This document shows, piece by piece, positions 20,968-32,154 of a stretch of 64,000 nucleotides of DNA. The notes below the pieces were generated by a model, which was not told where the DNA came from, did not search any database, and saw only the letters and a program-made list of their open reading frames with translations. The stretch is from Vanrija pseudolonga. Its lineage: Eukaryota > Basidiomycota > Tremellomycetes > Trichosporonales > Trichosporonaceae. Both the position numbers and the translations under genes were made by a program. Positions within the stretch are counted from its first letter, which is position 1. Every line of letters begins with the position of its first letter. The stretch lies in NCBI RefSeq assembly GCF_020906515.1, contig NC_085851.1, positions 2,046,001-2,110,000 on the forward strand, in the 5' to 3' direction.

Positions 20968-23900
20968 ATGCCCCACCAACACCTAAACCTCACCGAAAGC
21001 GAAACGAACAACACCGCGTCCGCCGCCGCCGCGCCAGAGTCCGAGCCCATGACCCCCGCGCCCGTCGTCCACCACGCCGTCGTCGGCGTCGTGCCCCCCT
21101 CCGAGGCCTCGGAAGTGGGGTACGATGCCGCGCCGGTCTCACAGCCCCACCCCAAGGCGCGCGCAAAGCGCACCCGCAAGATTGCCGTCCTCACCTCGGG
21201 CGGCGACTCGGCCGGCATGAACGCCGCGGGTGGGTAGCAGTAGATGACGACCACGCCGCTAACTCGCAGTCCGCGCCGTCGTCCGCCAGGGAATCGCTCG
21301 GTAAGTCGGCAATAGTGCACGGGTGCCGCCGCTCGGAGCGCGCGGTCGGTGCAGAGAGTGGACATGGACACTGTCTGGTCTGGTCGGGGCGATCGGGACG
21401 ATAAGGCGGCATCTCCCGGCAGTGTTCCTGGGACGAGGCGACGACTTTTGCCAAGCTAACACACGCAGCGGTTGCGAGACCTACATCATCCGCGAGGGCT
21501 GGGAGGGCCTCGTGCGCGGCAACGCGACTGAGCCGACGCCTGCCGTCTCGCGTCGCCCGTCAGCGGCGCCCTCGCCGGCCTTTGGGCCCAAGAGCGTCGG
21601 CTTTGCCGGGCTCTCGGCGCTCGACCTTGGCGCGCGCGCGCACCCTGCACCTTCGGCGCCCGAGAGCCACACTGCGGCCGACCCCAAGGCGATCGCGCCG
21701 CTGTCCGACGCGCCGCTGAGCTTTGGCTACGGCGGCCTGCTGCGCGACGGCGCGGGCGAGGGCGACCCCGACGAGGTGGCGGCCGCTTTTGCCGGCCACG
21801 AGACGATCGACACCGAGGAGGACGACGGGGGAAAGACGCTCAAGGGGAGATATATCGTCCGTGTTGGCTGGGACGACGTGCGCGGTTGGCTCGGCGAGGG
21901 CGGAACGCTTATCGGCTCGTCGAGGTGTCCTTCGTGTGAGTGGGAGAAGGGGGAGTAAGAGCGTCGGCTGACGCGCTGCAGTCCGCACCCGCGAGGGCCG
22001 CCTCAAGGCCGCGCACAACCTCATCCGCTACGGCATCGACTGTCTCGCTGTGTGCGGCGGTGACGGCTCGCTCACCGGCGCCGACAAGCTGCGCGGCGAG
22101 TGGCCGTCGCTCCTGGCCGAGCTGCACTCGAACGGCGATATCGACGACGAGCAGCTCGAGGCCTACCGCTACCTCAACATTGTCGGCCTCGTCGGCTCGA
22201 TCGACAACGACATGTCGATGACCGACCTGACGATTGGCGCCGACACGGCGCTGCACCGTATCTGCGAGGCGGTCGACTCGATCTCGTCTACCGCGTCGTC
22301 GCACTCGCGCGCGTTCGTCATCGAGGTCATGGGCCGCCACTGCGGCTGGCTCGCGCTCATGGCCGGCGTGGCGACCGGCGCAGACTTCATCTTTATTCCT
22401 GAGCACCCGCCCACCAGCGATAACTGGGAGAAGGAGATGTGCGACGTGCTCCACCAGCACCGCCGCATTGGCAAGCGCAAGAGCATTGTCATTGTTGCCG
22501 AGGGTGCGCTTGACCGCAACCTCAAGCCTATCAAGGCCGACCACGTCAAGCAGGTGCTTGTCGAGCAGCTTGGCCTCGACACGCGTGTCACGACGCTCGG
22601 CCACACTCAGCGTGGTGGCACGCCGTCCGCGTTCGACCGTATTCTCGTGAGTAGTCAAGGCACACGTGTGACAGCATACACACACGGCCTTGCGCTGTAA
22701 TCGTCGCTGACCCCGCCCCCAGCCCACCCTCCAGGGTGTCAAGGCCGTCGAGGCCCTCCTCGAAGCCACTCCCGAGACGCCGTCGTACATGATCGGCATT
22801 CAGGAGAACAAGATCACCAAGGTGCCCCTCCTCGAGGCCGTTGCCAAGACTCAGGCGGTCGCCGCCGCTATCGAGTCGCAGGACTTTGCCCTCGCCATGT
22901 CGTACCGTGACTCCGAGTTCCGCGACATGCTCGAGGCGTTCCAGGTCAGCTCGTCGCTCAAGACGACCGACCACCTCCCGGAGAACCAGCGCCTGCGTGT
23001 CGGTATCATCCACGTCGGCGCCCCTGCGGGCGGCATGAACGCTGCCACGCGCCAGGCCGTGCGCTACTGCCACAACCGCGGGCACGTGCCCGTTGCCATC
23101 TACAACGGCTTTGACGGTCTCCTCGAGGACAATGTCGCCGAGCTGTCGTGGCTCCGCGTCGACAACTGGAACACTCGTGGTGGTTCCGAGCTGGGCACCA
23201 ACCGTACCCTCCCCACGATTGACCTCGGTGGCGTCGCGGCCGCGCTCCAGCGCCACGCGATCGACGCGCTGCTTCTTATCGGTGGCTTTGAGGCGTACAG
23301 CTCTATCCTCAGCCTCGACACCGCGCGCAAGGACTACCCCTCGCTCCACATCCCCATGATCCACCTCCCCGCCACGCTGTCTAACAACGTCCCGCTCACC
23401 GACTTCTCCCTCGGCTCGGACACGTCGCTCAACGCGCTCGTGCTCGCTTGCGACGCCATCAAGCAGAGTGCCTCGGCGTCGCGAAACCGCGTGTTTGTCG
23501 TCGAGACACAGGGTGGTATGAGCGGCTACATTGCCACGCTTGGCGCGCTGGCTGTCGGTGCCGTGCTCCTCTACACGCCCGAGGAGGGTGTCTCGCTCCG
23601 CCGCCTGCTGGACGACGTCGACTTCCTCAAGGAGCGTTATGCGCTCGACGAGCGCGGCAAGTCGGAGGGCCGTCTGGTTATCAAGTCGGAGAAGGCGTCA
23701 AGCGTGTACACGACCGAGTTTATCACCAAGATCTTCAAGGAGGAGGGACAGGAGCTGTTCGACGCGCGCTCGGCCCAGCTCGGCCACACGCTGCAGGGCG
23801 GTGTTCCCTCGCCCCTCGACCGATGCCGTGCTGCTCGTCTCTCGCTGCTCTCGATGCAGTTCCTCGAGAAGCACGCCCACCCCAACTCGCAGGCGTTCCA

Positions 23901-24132
23901 CGGGCGCCGCAAACCCGGATCTGACGCCGCCCCCGAGACGGCGGTCATGATCGCCATCCAGCGCTCCAAGATTGTGTTCGCGTCCATGGACAATGTGCAG
24001 CGCCACTCGGACATGCGCCTGCGCCGTGGCACCGACGTGTGGTGGAGCGGCATCAAGCACCTCGCCGAGGTTATGGGCGGCCGTGCGGGCCTCGTGCAGG
24101 ACAGCCATGGGCAGCGTTTCTCGCGCATGTAA
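20968..24132 (+). CDS. PFK1: ATP-dependent 6-phosphofructokinase
   Basis: Exons 20968-21229, 21270-21300, 21469-21935, 21982-22646 and 22723-24132, about 944 aa. It phosphorylates fructose 6-phosphate, the committed step of glycolysis. It is the eukaryotic duplicated form. The catalytic half has [52 protein letters not shown] and [12 protein letters not shown]. The regulatory half repeats the pattern ([50 protein letters not shown]). Compared with yeast subunits, an insertion of about 107 residues, rich in Pro/Ala/Ser and acidic at its end, separates [11 protein letters not shown] from [16 protein letters not shown] (about residues 116-222; bases 21521-21841). Only one PFK gene is in the window. 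Confidence 0.95.
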
Positions 24133-24292
24133 GGCGGTGTGCTGCGGACTCGAAGGCAGATAGACGCCATAGACGAACGGTTACGAGTCAGAAGGCGCGG
24201 GGGCGCGGCGTAATTTTGCTAGGGATGCATAGACTGTTCACAACAAGCGCAGGCGCAGATTCCAGCTACGTACGTAAATACAAAGGGGCAGC

Positions 24293-25721
24293 TTACTTGA
24301 GCTCGAGGTTGCCGACGACGGCCTTGATGACCGTGTTGCCGTCCTTGTCGCGGCCCCTGCGGAGGTCCTCGAACGCCTCGACGGCCCGGTCGAGGGGATA
24401 CCTCTGGGTGATCATCTTGCTGACGTCGCCGAGCTTGCCCGAGCCGAGAAGGGCCAGGGCCTCGGGGTACGTGTTGCAGTAGCGGAAGACGCCGATGAGG
24501 TCGACCTCGCGGATCATCGAGGGGCCGATGGGGAGGGTGAGGTTAGCGGTACCCATGCCGACGTAGAGGACCTTTGTGCCTGGTGCAGCGGCCTAGTACG
24601 AGCGTTAGCGAGTGCTGACTACCTGTGCGGTGCGATCGTTACCCACCAAGACCGCAAGCTGCATGCACGACTCGACACCGGTGCACTCAAACACAGCGTC
24701 AAAGCCCTCGACCAGCCCCTCGACGGACGACACGACCTCGTCCTTCTGGAGGCCCTCCCACTGGGTCTTGGCGACCTCGAGGGCGTCGAGGCCCGAGACG
24801 CGCGCGCCGCGCGGCAGGAGGTGGGTGCCGGTGACCCAGCCCTGCGCGGCGGCAAAGTCGAGCTTGCCCTGCTCAATGTCGACGGCGACGACGGTCGTCG
24901 CGCCGGACGCCTTGGCGAGCGCGGCGGCGAGCAGGCCGACAGCGCCAGCACCAAGGACCAGCACGCGCGCGCCAGGCTGCAGCTGCGCGCGGCGGTACGC
25001 GTGCAGCACGACACTCAGCGGCTCGGCGAGCGCCGCGAGCGGCAGGTCGAGCGACGCGGGGAGCTTGTGCAGCAGGTCAACGGGGTGCGTCATGACCTCG
25101 CACAGCGTGCCGTCCAGATGGGGGAACGTCTTGGCGCTCGACGCGAACCGCATGCCCTTGCACAGGTTGTAGCGGCCAATCTTGCAGTAGTGGCAGTTCT
25201 TGCAGTTGATGCCGACCTCGAGCGCGACGCGGTCGCCGACGGCCAGGTGGCCGCTGTAGGAGGCGGGCAGGGCGGTGATGATGCCGCACGACTCGTGGCC
25301 CAGCACCATGGGCGCCTGGATCTTGAAGGTGCCGTTGGCGCCGGCGACGTAGTAGTGGACTGGGTGGGTGTGAGCTTTCGCGAGCGAGCGGAGCGAGCTT
25401 GCGCTGGGCAGTGGGGAGGCCAGCGGCGAGGTAAACACTCCTCCCTGGCGCCCTCCCCAGCACCCCGCGCTACACTGCTGTACCGTCGCACTCACGATCA
25501 GAGCCACACAGCCCAGTGACGCCCATGGCGATCTGCGCCTCGCCGTCGCCAGGCGCCTTGATCGGCTTGTCCTCCTACGATGGGCGTCAGCATCTCGCCG
25601 ATCGGCCGCACGTGCGCCAACTCCTACCCCCCTCGGCGCGACTCACGATCCGCAGGTCCACCGCGCCGTGGCACACGGCCGCCTTCTGCGTGCTCCGTCC
25701 TTCAAAGCTAGGGATGGTCAT
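24293..25721 (-). CDS. Zinc-dependent polyol dehydrogenase (sorbitol/xylitol/L-arabinitol type)
   Basis: Exons 25721-25647, 25574-25496, 25359-24647 and 24592-24293, about 388 aa. NAD-linked oxidation of a sugar alcohol to the ketose is the family reaction. Zinc-site motifs are seen: VTGLCGSDLHYYV (catalytic Cys), VLGHESCGII (GHE), and a structural-zinc type cluster CKNCHYCKIGRYNLC. The Rossmann turn reads VLGAGAVGLLAAALAK and is followed by VAVDIEQGKLDFA; that Asp favours NAD over NADP. Sorbitol, xylitol and L-arabinitol dehydrogenases cannot be told apart by eye. The 136-nt intron 2 holds a core hairpin at 25386-25396. It is convergent with PFK1, with 160 bp between. Confidence 0.9.
25379..25403 (-). 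repeat. Core hairpin repeat, copy in polyol dehydrogenase intron 2
   Basis: CGCGAGC / GCTTGCG arms (one G-T wobble) around GAGCGGAGCGA on plus, i.e. TCGCTCCGCTC in the transcript. Confidence 0.6.
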
Positions 25722-26077
25722 TGCGTCGTCGTGAGTATGAGTAGGTGTTAGAATGCAAAGGAGACGAAGTGGACGACTAAAAGAGGAGCGCAGAGCAGAG
25801 GGGGCAGAGCCGCGTCCGGCGCCGGTCCGGATGCCGGAGCAGCTGGGTGGTGCCTGGGTCGGTCCGGCCCGGTGGTGAGTGGCGGTTTTATGTCCGATTG
25901 TGGACCGGACTTGGTTGGTGGCATGCTGCTTGCTGCCTCTGCCTGCTCCGCTCTGCATGCTCCTCCTCTCTTCTGATAACGACTGACTCGGGTACTTTAG
26001 AACACTGGACCCTTTCATGACTGCACAACTATCAACCTGCTTGCTTCTGCCTTCTGCCCCTAACAAAACCCGCCACC
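25722..26077. other. Intergenic: polyol dehydrogenase promoter, permease 3' flank
   Basis: 356 bp between two minus-strand genes. It contains GGTCCGG-type repeats around 25815-25870. No gene or strong core-promoter motif is evident. Confidence 0.45.
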
Positions 26078-27881
26078 CTACTGCGTAAACATGGCCGCCT
26101 GGACATCGCCGTACCGGTCGTACCTGGTCCCCTCGAGCGCCTCGGCCGGCCCGTCGCTGAGGTCGATCTCATTCAAATCGACCATCTTGGTCTTGCGGAG
26201 GATCTTGTAGCCGAGGAAGAAGAGCAGGAGGAACGGCAGCGTGATGTATCCCGCGACAAAGTCGACGACCTTGAACCCGCCGAGGAAGGCGGTGAAGGAC
26301 GAGAAGATGACAACCAGCGAAAAGAAGATGATGCACACCCACGCCATGTACGGCTGGCACCATGACCTGAGGGGGAGCTTGCGCCTGTCGATGCCCTGCA
26401 CGGCGAGCGCCTTCTTGAAGCGCAGGAAGCAGATGCAGATGGACGTCCAGTTGATCAGGGAGCTCAGCGCGCCGAGGTTGGACAGCCACAGGAAGACCTG
26501 GTTCGAGCCGTTCGAGAGGGAGAGGTACGCGAGGAGCCCGATGGCGGTGGCGGCGCCGACGGCCACGATGGGGTTACCGAGCTTGTCGGTCTTGAGGAAG
26601 ACGCGCGGGAGGGCACGCTGGCGTGCCAACGCGACCATGGTACGCGAGCACGCGTACAGGTTCTCGCTGGTGGACGAGGCGGCGGACGTGACGACCACCG
26701 CGTTGATGATGTGCGGGAGCACGCGCACGCCGGTCTGCTTGCAGATCACCACGAAGGGGGAGGAGGCGGCGTCGTGCCCGCCCAGCGCGACTGCCGAGAG
26801 GAGGTCAGGCGAGTGCTGCGAGACATTGAGGCTGATGACGAGGACGGAGAGCATGTAGATGCCGACGATCTGGTGGCGTCAGCAGGTTTCAGCACCTTCG
26901 TGCTGGCTCGACTTACTCGATAAAACACCGTCCGGATGGCAGTGCGCATCGTCTTGCGGGGGTTATGCGCCTCGCCAGCGAGCACCGCGACGCCCTCGGT
27001 CGTCGCATACGAGAACGCCGCCTTGGTGAAGACGCTCCAGAAGCCGAGGAACCGGCTGAGGTTGACCGGCAAGCCAAGGCCCTTGAAGTTGTCGTTCCAC
27101 GGCTCGTTGCGCCAGTGGCGTCCGCCGATGAACTCGCGGTGCGGGGGCACGCCGCCCAGGTCCGCGATCAGGCCGAACAAGATCAGCCCGATGAGCGTGC
27201 CAAACTTGAGGACGGCGAAGAAGAACTCGATCTCGCCGTACAATCTCACTCCGACCACGTTCGAAAACAGCGCAAACAGCAAAAAGGCAGTGATGTACGC
27301 CGCGGCGTGCTTGCTGCTCTTGTCCCAGAACCCGACGAGCGAGGCTAGCGCCGACAGCTCGGCCGGGACCCCGATACCCACTTGGAAGATGTAGTTGAGG
27401 CCTAGCGCAAGTCAGCCCTGCCAAGACACCAACCAGGGCAGCCTACTCACCCATCATCGCGCCGTACGCAGGGTCAATGTACCTGTTCCCCATCTCGATG
27501 AACCCGCCGATGTTCGGCGCGAAGCACGTCATCTCGCCCAGGCTGTACATCATCATACCGACAAGGCAGCCCATGATGAGGTATCCGAGAAAGAAGCCGA
27601 CCGGGCCGCCGTTGACCAGCGCGGCGCCGGAGCCGAGGAACAGGCCTGGGGTGTGAGCCACAACACCGTGCCACACAGGCGCTGAACCCACCTGTGCCGA
27701 TACACCCCGCAATGGCGATCATGCTCACGACGCGCGGCTTGAGCACGCGCTTGGTGCCATGCTCGCCCTCGTACGTGTGCTCGAGGGCAGCCGTCGCGGC
27801 CGCGAGGTCGCGGTCGGCCTTGGTGTCTACCTGCTCGATGGCCACCGGTGGGCTCTTCTCTGGGTCGTAAATCTGAGACAT
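26078..27881 (-). CDS. Amino-acid permease, YAT/APC superfamily
   Basis: Exons 27881-27692, 27645-27451, 27401-26917 and 26869-26078, about 553 aa. It is a plasma-membrane proton/amino-acid symporter of the fungal YAT group. The cytosolic N-terminus is followed by VVSMIAIAGCIGTGLFLGSG, the helix-1 substrate-binding break of APC proteins. It continues with GEMTCFAPNIGGFIEMGNRY, FSYATTEGVAVLAGEAHNPRK (helix 6 and the conserved AGE motif), and twelve hydrophobic segments in all. The C-terminal tail ends with acidic and tyrosine-containing residues. Substrate range cannot be read from sequence; general permeases and basic or aromatic permeases share these motifs. A TATA-like GATATAAG lies on the minus strand at 27950-27957, about 70 bp upstream. 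Confidence 0.92.
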
Positions 27882-29143
27882 GGTGTGTGTGTATCTGTGT
27901 ATCTGTGTTGTGTGGGGCAATGGGGTCCCACACCGCTGCTCCTGTGCATCTTATATCGAGAGCAGCGCTCCAGCTGCCTGTTACTGGCCGCAGGCCGCAG
28001 GCCGTCCCCCCATCCTGGCCACAGACAGGTACGCACAGTCACACCCGTCGCGTATCGGCGGGGTCATTGCCGCCACGCGCCACCAAAAGGAACAACATCA
28101 ATCATCTCCATATCGGGCTGCAGCCGCGCGCACGAGCACGAGAGGGAGATTAGCCGCGCCTCTCACATCATCAGCGCGATACTCTGGATGGCCTGGGTGC
28201 CGGGTACGACATGCTGGTTGACACCGAGCCAGCCAACCCGAGCCCAAGGCACCGCCAAGACGCCGGCATGCCGCAAACGCGCAAAGCGGCCACTCCGGTA
28301 ACCTCCCCCGCCAGTCGGACCGCCTGCGGCCCGACCACCGCTCCAGTAATCATGTACCACTGCTGTGGCTTTTTCCGCGGCCCCGGCGAGCTTGGCGAGT
28401 AGGAGTGTCCTGTGACCAACTGTTGGCGAGGCTCGGGGCGGCAAGTCGCGGCTAGCTCCGTCACTGGGCTGGGCGATAGCCAGACCTGGGTAGGCGACCG
28501 TGGCGGTCGCCTGGCCGCACGATACCCCTGCACATAGACGATGCCCCGGGCCCCACAGGTCCAGATCTCGTGCGCGACGACGTCCGTGTCAAGAGAGTGT
28601 CCCTCAATGACACGGTACACGCCCGCCCACCGGAATCGAAGCGGTCCACCCCGACGGCCCAGCGCACACCTGACCTCGGACTCTGGAATCAACCTCCACG
28701 CGAGGCGTGTTATCTGGGGCAGGCAGGATGCCGCACACATTGCGGGATACCTGCTTTGCTGTACACCGAGGCGTATCCGACTATACGTTGCGCTGCGGGC
28801 TCGACACGACAACCGAGGAAGAGTGCGCGTTTCCTGTTTTCCAGGTGGTGCTAATCGGTGATATTGTGCGAGAAGAGCAGGTGATTGTCGTGCGGTGGCT
28901 GGCATTCGTGTCGCGCGTCGTCGATGGGGCGAGGTGCTGGTTTGTTGTGGCACAACTCGGCATGAGGCGGCTGGACAAGGGGCCGTCGGGCCACGGCTGT
29001 GGTTCTCGTTTAGCCAAAGGGGTCTGTGTAGCTCCCAAGGCCATGACTGCCATGGGAGTATGCACGAGGCGCGCACAAGGGATCACCAGCCTGCCATGCC
29101 CGGCGCCACATCACGCCTAGCCCATCATGTATGTACATCCTCT
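27882..29143. other. 1.26-kb spacer without a recognised gene
   Basis: Lies between two minus-strand genes. The 70 bp nearest the permease carry its TATA-like element. The rest has less skewed composition than the coding neighbours. A stop-free minus frame of about 300 codons covers 28171-29076 but starts at GTG, has no recognisable motif, and is overlapped by open frames on plus. I consider it unproven. Confidence 0.4.
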
Positions 29144-31734
29144 CTAAAAGCTCAATACGACCACCCTCTGCCGCATATCCAAGTACATGTGGTCGGCATC
29201 GATCGATATACCCGCCACCTCGCCGAGATGTTTCGAGAAGACAACCTCGGCCGACGTGCTCTTGCGTGCGAGGTGTGTCGCCTTAAACTCGCCAAACAAG
29301 TACCGGTCACCAAACTCGCCCGACACGGAGATTTCAGCCTCCCGGAACTCGGGCTTGCTGGGGTCGCAGAGGAGCGTCATGTCGTAGGTCTCACCGGCGG
29401 GGCGGGTCACGTCCCAGCCTGAAGAGAGGGCGAGGCGCGCTTCGCTGCCCGAGTCGAGCGCGGTGGATTGGGGCGACGTCGTAAGCGCTTGACGAGACTC
29501 GGGAGGCGGGGCGAATCGCGAGCCGAGGGGAGACGGGTGTACGCCCACGGCGAGCGACGCCGCGCCGCGCACATCGTCGACGCGCAACGTGATGCGGTCC
29601 TGGGCGCGCACGTCCGACCGACGCCTGGCTTCAAACGCCTGCGTCGTCGCCACCCTCAGCCCACTGGTGGCGATGTACACCTCTGACCACAACCACTCGT
29701 CCCAGTGCACGAAGTCCGCCCAGTCCTTTATCGAAAGTGGCGCGGTGGCGGCCGCCATGCGCTGGCGCAACTCGTCGTAGCGAATCGTGCCAGCGTACGC
29801 CATGAACTCGTCAATGTTTTGGGCAGAGACGCACAGAAGCCGCCCGTCGCTGTCGTCCATGGCGAAGTCGAGGCCGGTATCGAGGTACGGCACTTCATAT
29901 CCCGAGAACCTGTCGGTGCTGAAAAGGTCATCGTGCTCGCTTTCGGGCCCAGGGCGCTCAAACTCGCGCGCCTCGATTGGGAAAGTGATCTCACCAACAG
30001 CATGGATCGGTGCTCCAAGGGCACCGGTCTGCTTGAGGTGGGGTTTGCCTAGCAGCTCGGTTCCCTTGCCCTGGTGCTCGACACCCACGCCGCCAGCCTG
30101 TGTATAGAGGAGTAGCTGGATGCCTTCCGATACGTCGTCATCCTCATGGTCATCGTCCATGTCGTAATCGTCACCGTGAGCCTCCTCTTCGTCGGTCTCG
30201 TCCTCCCAGTCATCCGTATCGACATTAGCCAGATGGGCTCCTTCTTGCCTCTGCGTTGTCGTCTTTGCGGATTTTGGTGGCTCGGCGCCTGTCGCTGCCG
30301 ACTGAGCTGCAGCTGCCGCCTGGGACGACCCGACTATCTCGCGTTTACCGAGAAGGAGGAGATCGTCACCGTCGGGAATGTAGAGTACCTCCCCGATGGT
30401 CCGGTCTCGGACTGGGCCTACTTCCGTATCCTGAGGTGTAAGCGGTATAGCCAAACAGGGCCAACATGCGCTACGCGGGACTCTCCGCCAGCTCACATCA
30501 TCTCAGTGACACTTGCAGACAGCAACTCGCCCGTTGTCCAGCGCCAGACCTTTGCCTTTTCCGCCTCGCGCATAGATGTAGCGGCGATGGTGTTGTTCTT
30601 GCCAAAGTTGATGTCGAACCAGTATGGGTGTGCCGCCCACGGAGTGGCAACCCCTGGTGTGATGACCGGAGTCGTGGAGTATGTTATCCATTGGATCATG
30701 TCATTCACGGGGTGTGGGATGGCATCCAAGGGCTCGGAACTGCCTCCTGGCGTATCGGGGACGAGGACATAGAAGTAGATTGTGCTGACGATGCGTGCAC
30801 CCGTCGGCCGTTCTTGGTCGTCGAGTGTGTCCTCAATGTCCAAGGTAGAGACAGCCACAACGTTGCCATTACGCGAGGCGGCGATCTTCCTAAAAGCCTT
30901 GTTGGTCTTGAATGTCCAGTGGGGCACGGCGTCCTTGAACTTGACGGCGGGATCCGCGTCACGCAGCAGCCCGACATCGTACACTGTCCAGCTTTTGCTC
31001 ACCGCGATGGCGTCCTCGTCGTCATCGTCGTCCGAGTCTGAATCGTCAGACCCAGTCGACCAGCCGCCGTTGCCAAACATCATGTCGTCCAGGTCGTCGT
31101 CGTCGACACCCTGGACGCTGTCGTCCGTCTCCCAATCTTCGGCCCCGTCATCCATCGGCACGCCGACGTCGTTGACGTCGATGGCGGGGACTTCGCCGTC
31201 AACACTGCCCATGTCGTCCTCGTCCTCGTCACTGTCGGCGCTGTCCATATCCTCGTCCCAGCCCTCGGGGTCGTCCTCGTTGTCGTCCTCCTCACTCGTC
31301 GCATAGTCCTCATGCCACGGCTTGTCCCGTTGGATATAGTGCGCGACAACCAGAACGCCCTGAGTTGCGATTGCCTTGAACATCTCATGGTCGTGCTCGA
31401 CAATGTCGACGCGTTTCGGCTCGAGCCGGTCCCATCGCCGCTGGGTGTCAGACAGGCGATCGACAAGCGTGCCAGTGGGGATACGCGGGGCGAATTGCGC
31501 ATAGGTCGACGGGAGAGCGTACAGTGCCCGTCGGAGGATATACTGCAGTCGCGACGAGCCGATCACGACGTCGTTGATGTTGACACATGTCTGGGGGGTC
31601 AGCGCCGATGCGAAAGGTGGGATTGGACTTACAGCACCCGCGCTCAAGATGGAGCGGTGGTCGAGGAACTCGAGGATGCGCTCCACCACTTCCGGGTGTC
31701 CCGGGGAGCTCAGGACGTCGGCAACGGCGCCCAT
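29144..31734 (-). CDS. F-box protein with long acidic region (gene model unresolved at 30431-30497)
   Basis: Exon 1 is 31734-31633 and exon 2 is 31590-30497; the remainder is 30470-29144 if a 26-nt intron is used, giving about 840 aa. The N-terminus reads HPEVVERILEFLDHRSILSAGATCVN, an F-box of the basidiomycete type, followed by VIGSSRLQYILRRALY. Residues about 190-280 are strongly Asp/Glu-rich. The later part has a beta-rich pattern (GEVLYIPDGDDLLLLG, DMTLLCDPSKP) and ends at TAG 29144. It is presumably a substrate receptor of an SCF E3 ligase; substrate unknown. The obvious 66-nt intron at 30496-30431 shifts the frame and would end the protein four codons later. The frame is kept only by an unusually short 26-nt intron or by assuming a one-base difference. 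The C-terminal part has no start of its own. Confidence 0.6.
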
Positions 31735-32154
31735 TGTAGCTGCGCTGATGTAGTACGCAGAAAGTGCGATGTGGTGCGGATGTGGTTCATGCACGACGCG
31801 ACTGGTGGCCAAAACTCGCGTCTTCAACAGCTCGAGCCAGGAACAGCGGGGCACCACACTCACCACGTGAAGAAGCCACCTTTGATCCCGCTCACCCCTC
31901 GGAGTTATCACTCCCAGCCCATCTCAGCCGCTGCGATGCATAGAAACGCGGTTTAAATTGCCAGCCCGTGTGCATCTCGTCGCAGAGGACGATCCCCCAA
32001 ATCTCGCAGGAATTGGTTACATGATTTTTGCGGTAGACTTGCTTGATGAACGCGGCGGGTGTGAAAAGCGGCATTGGCGGGTGGCGGTTATGATGGATGC
32101 CCCGCATTCTCGGCGCGGACCACAAAGATAAATCAGGCCGGCGCGCCGTCGCCG
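31735..32154. promoter_or_regulatory. Divergent promoter F-box gene / lipoate ligase
   Basis: 420 bp between divergent start codons. There are no clear TATA, E-box or repeat features. The open frames extending into it start without ATG. Confidence 0.35.

Noticed and set aside
21909-23364. Long minus frames (about 258-296 codons) under the PFK gene
   Set aside because: Antisense shadows of conserved PFK exons; the plus strand carries all the family motifs.
28163-28860. Several overlapping 70-110-codon frames on both strands in the permease/F-box gap
   Set aside because: They overlap each other and share no motif with any family; only the longest is kept as a low-interest finding.
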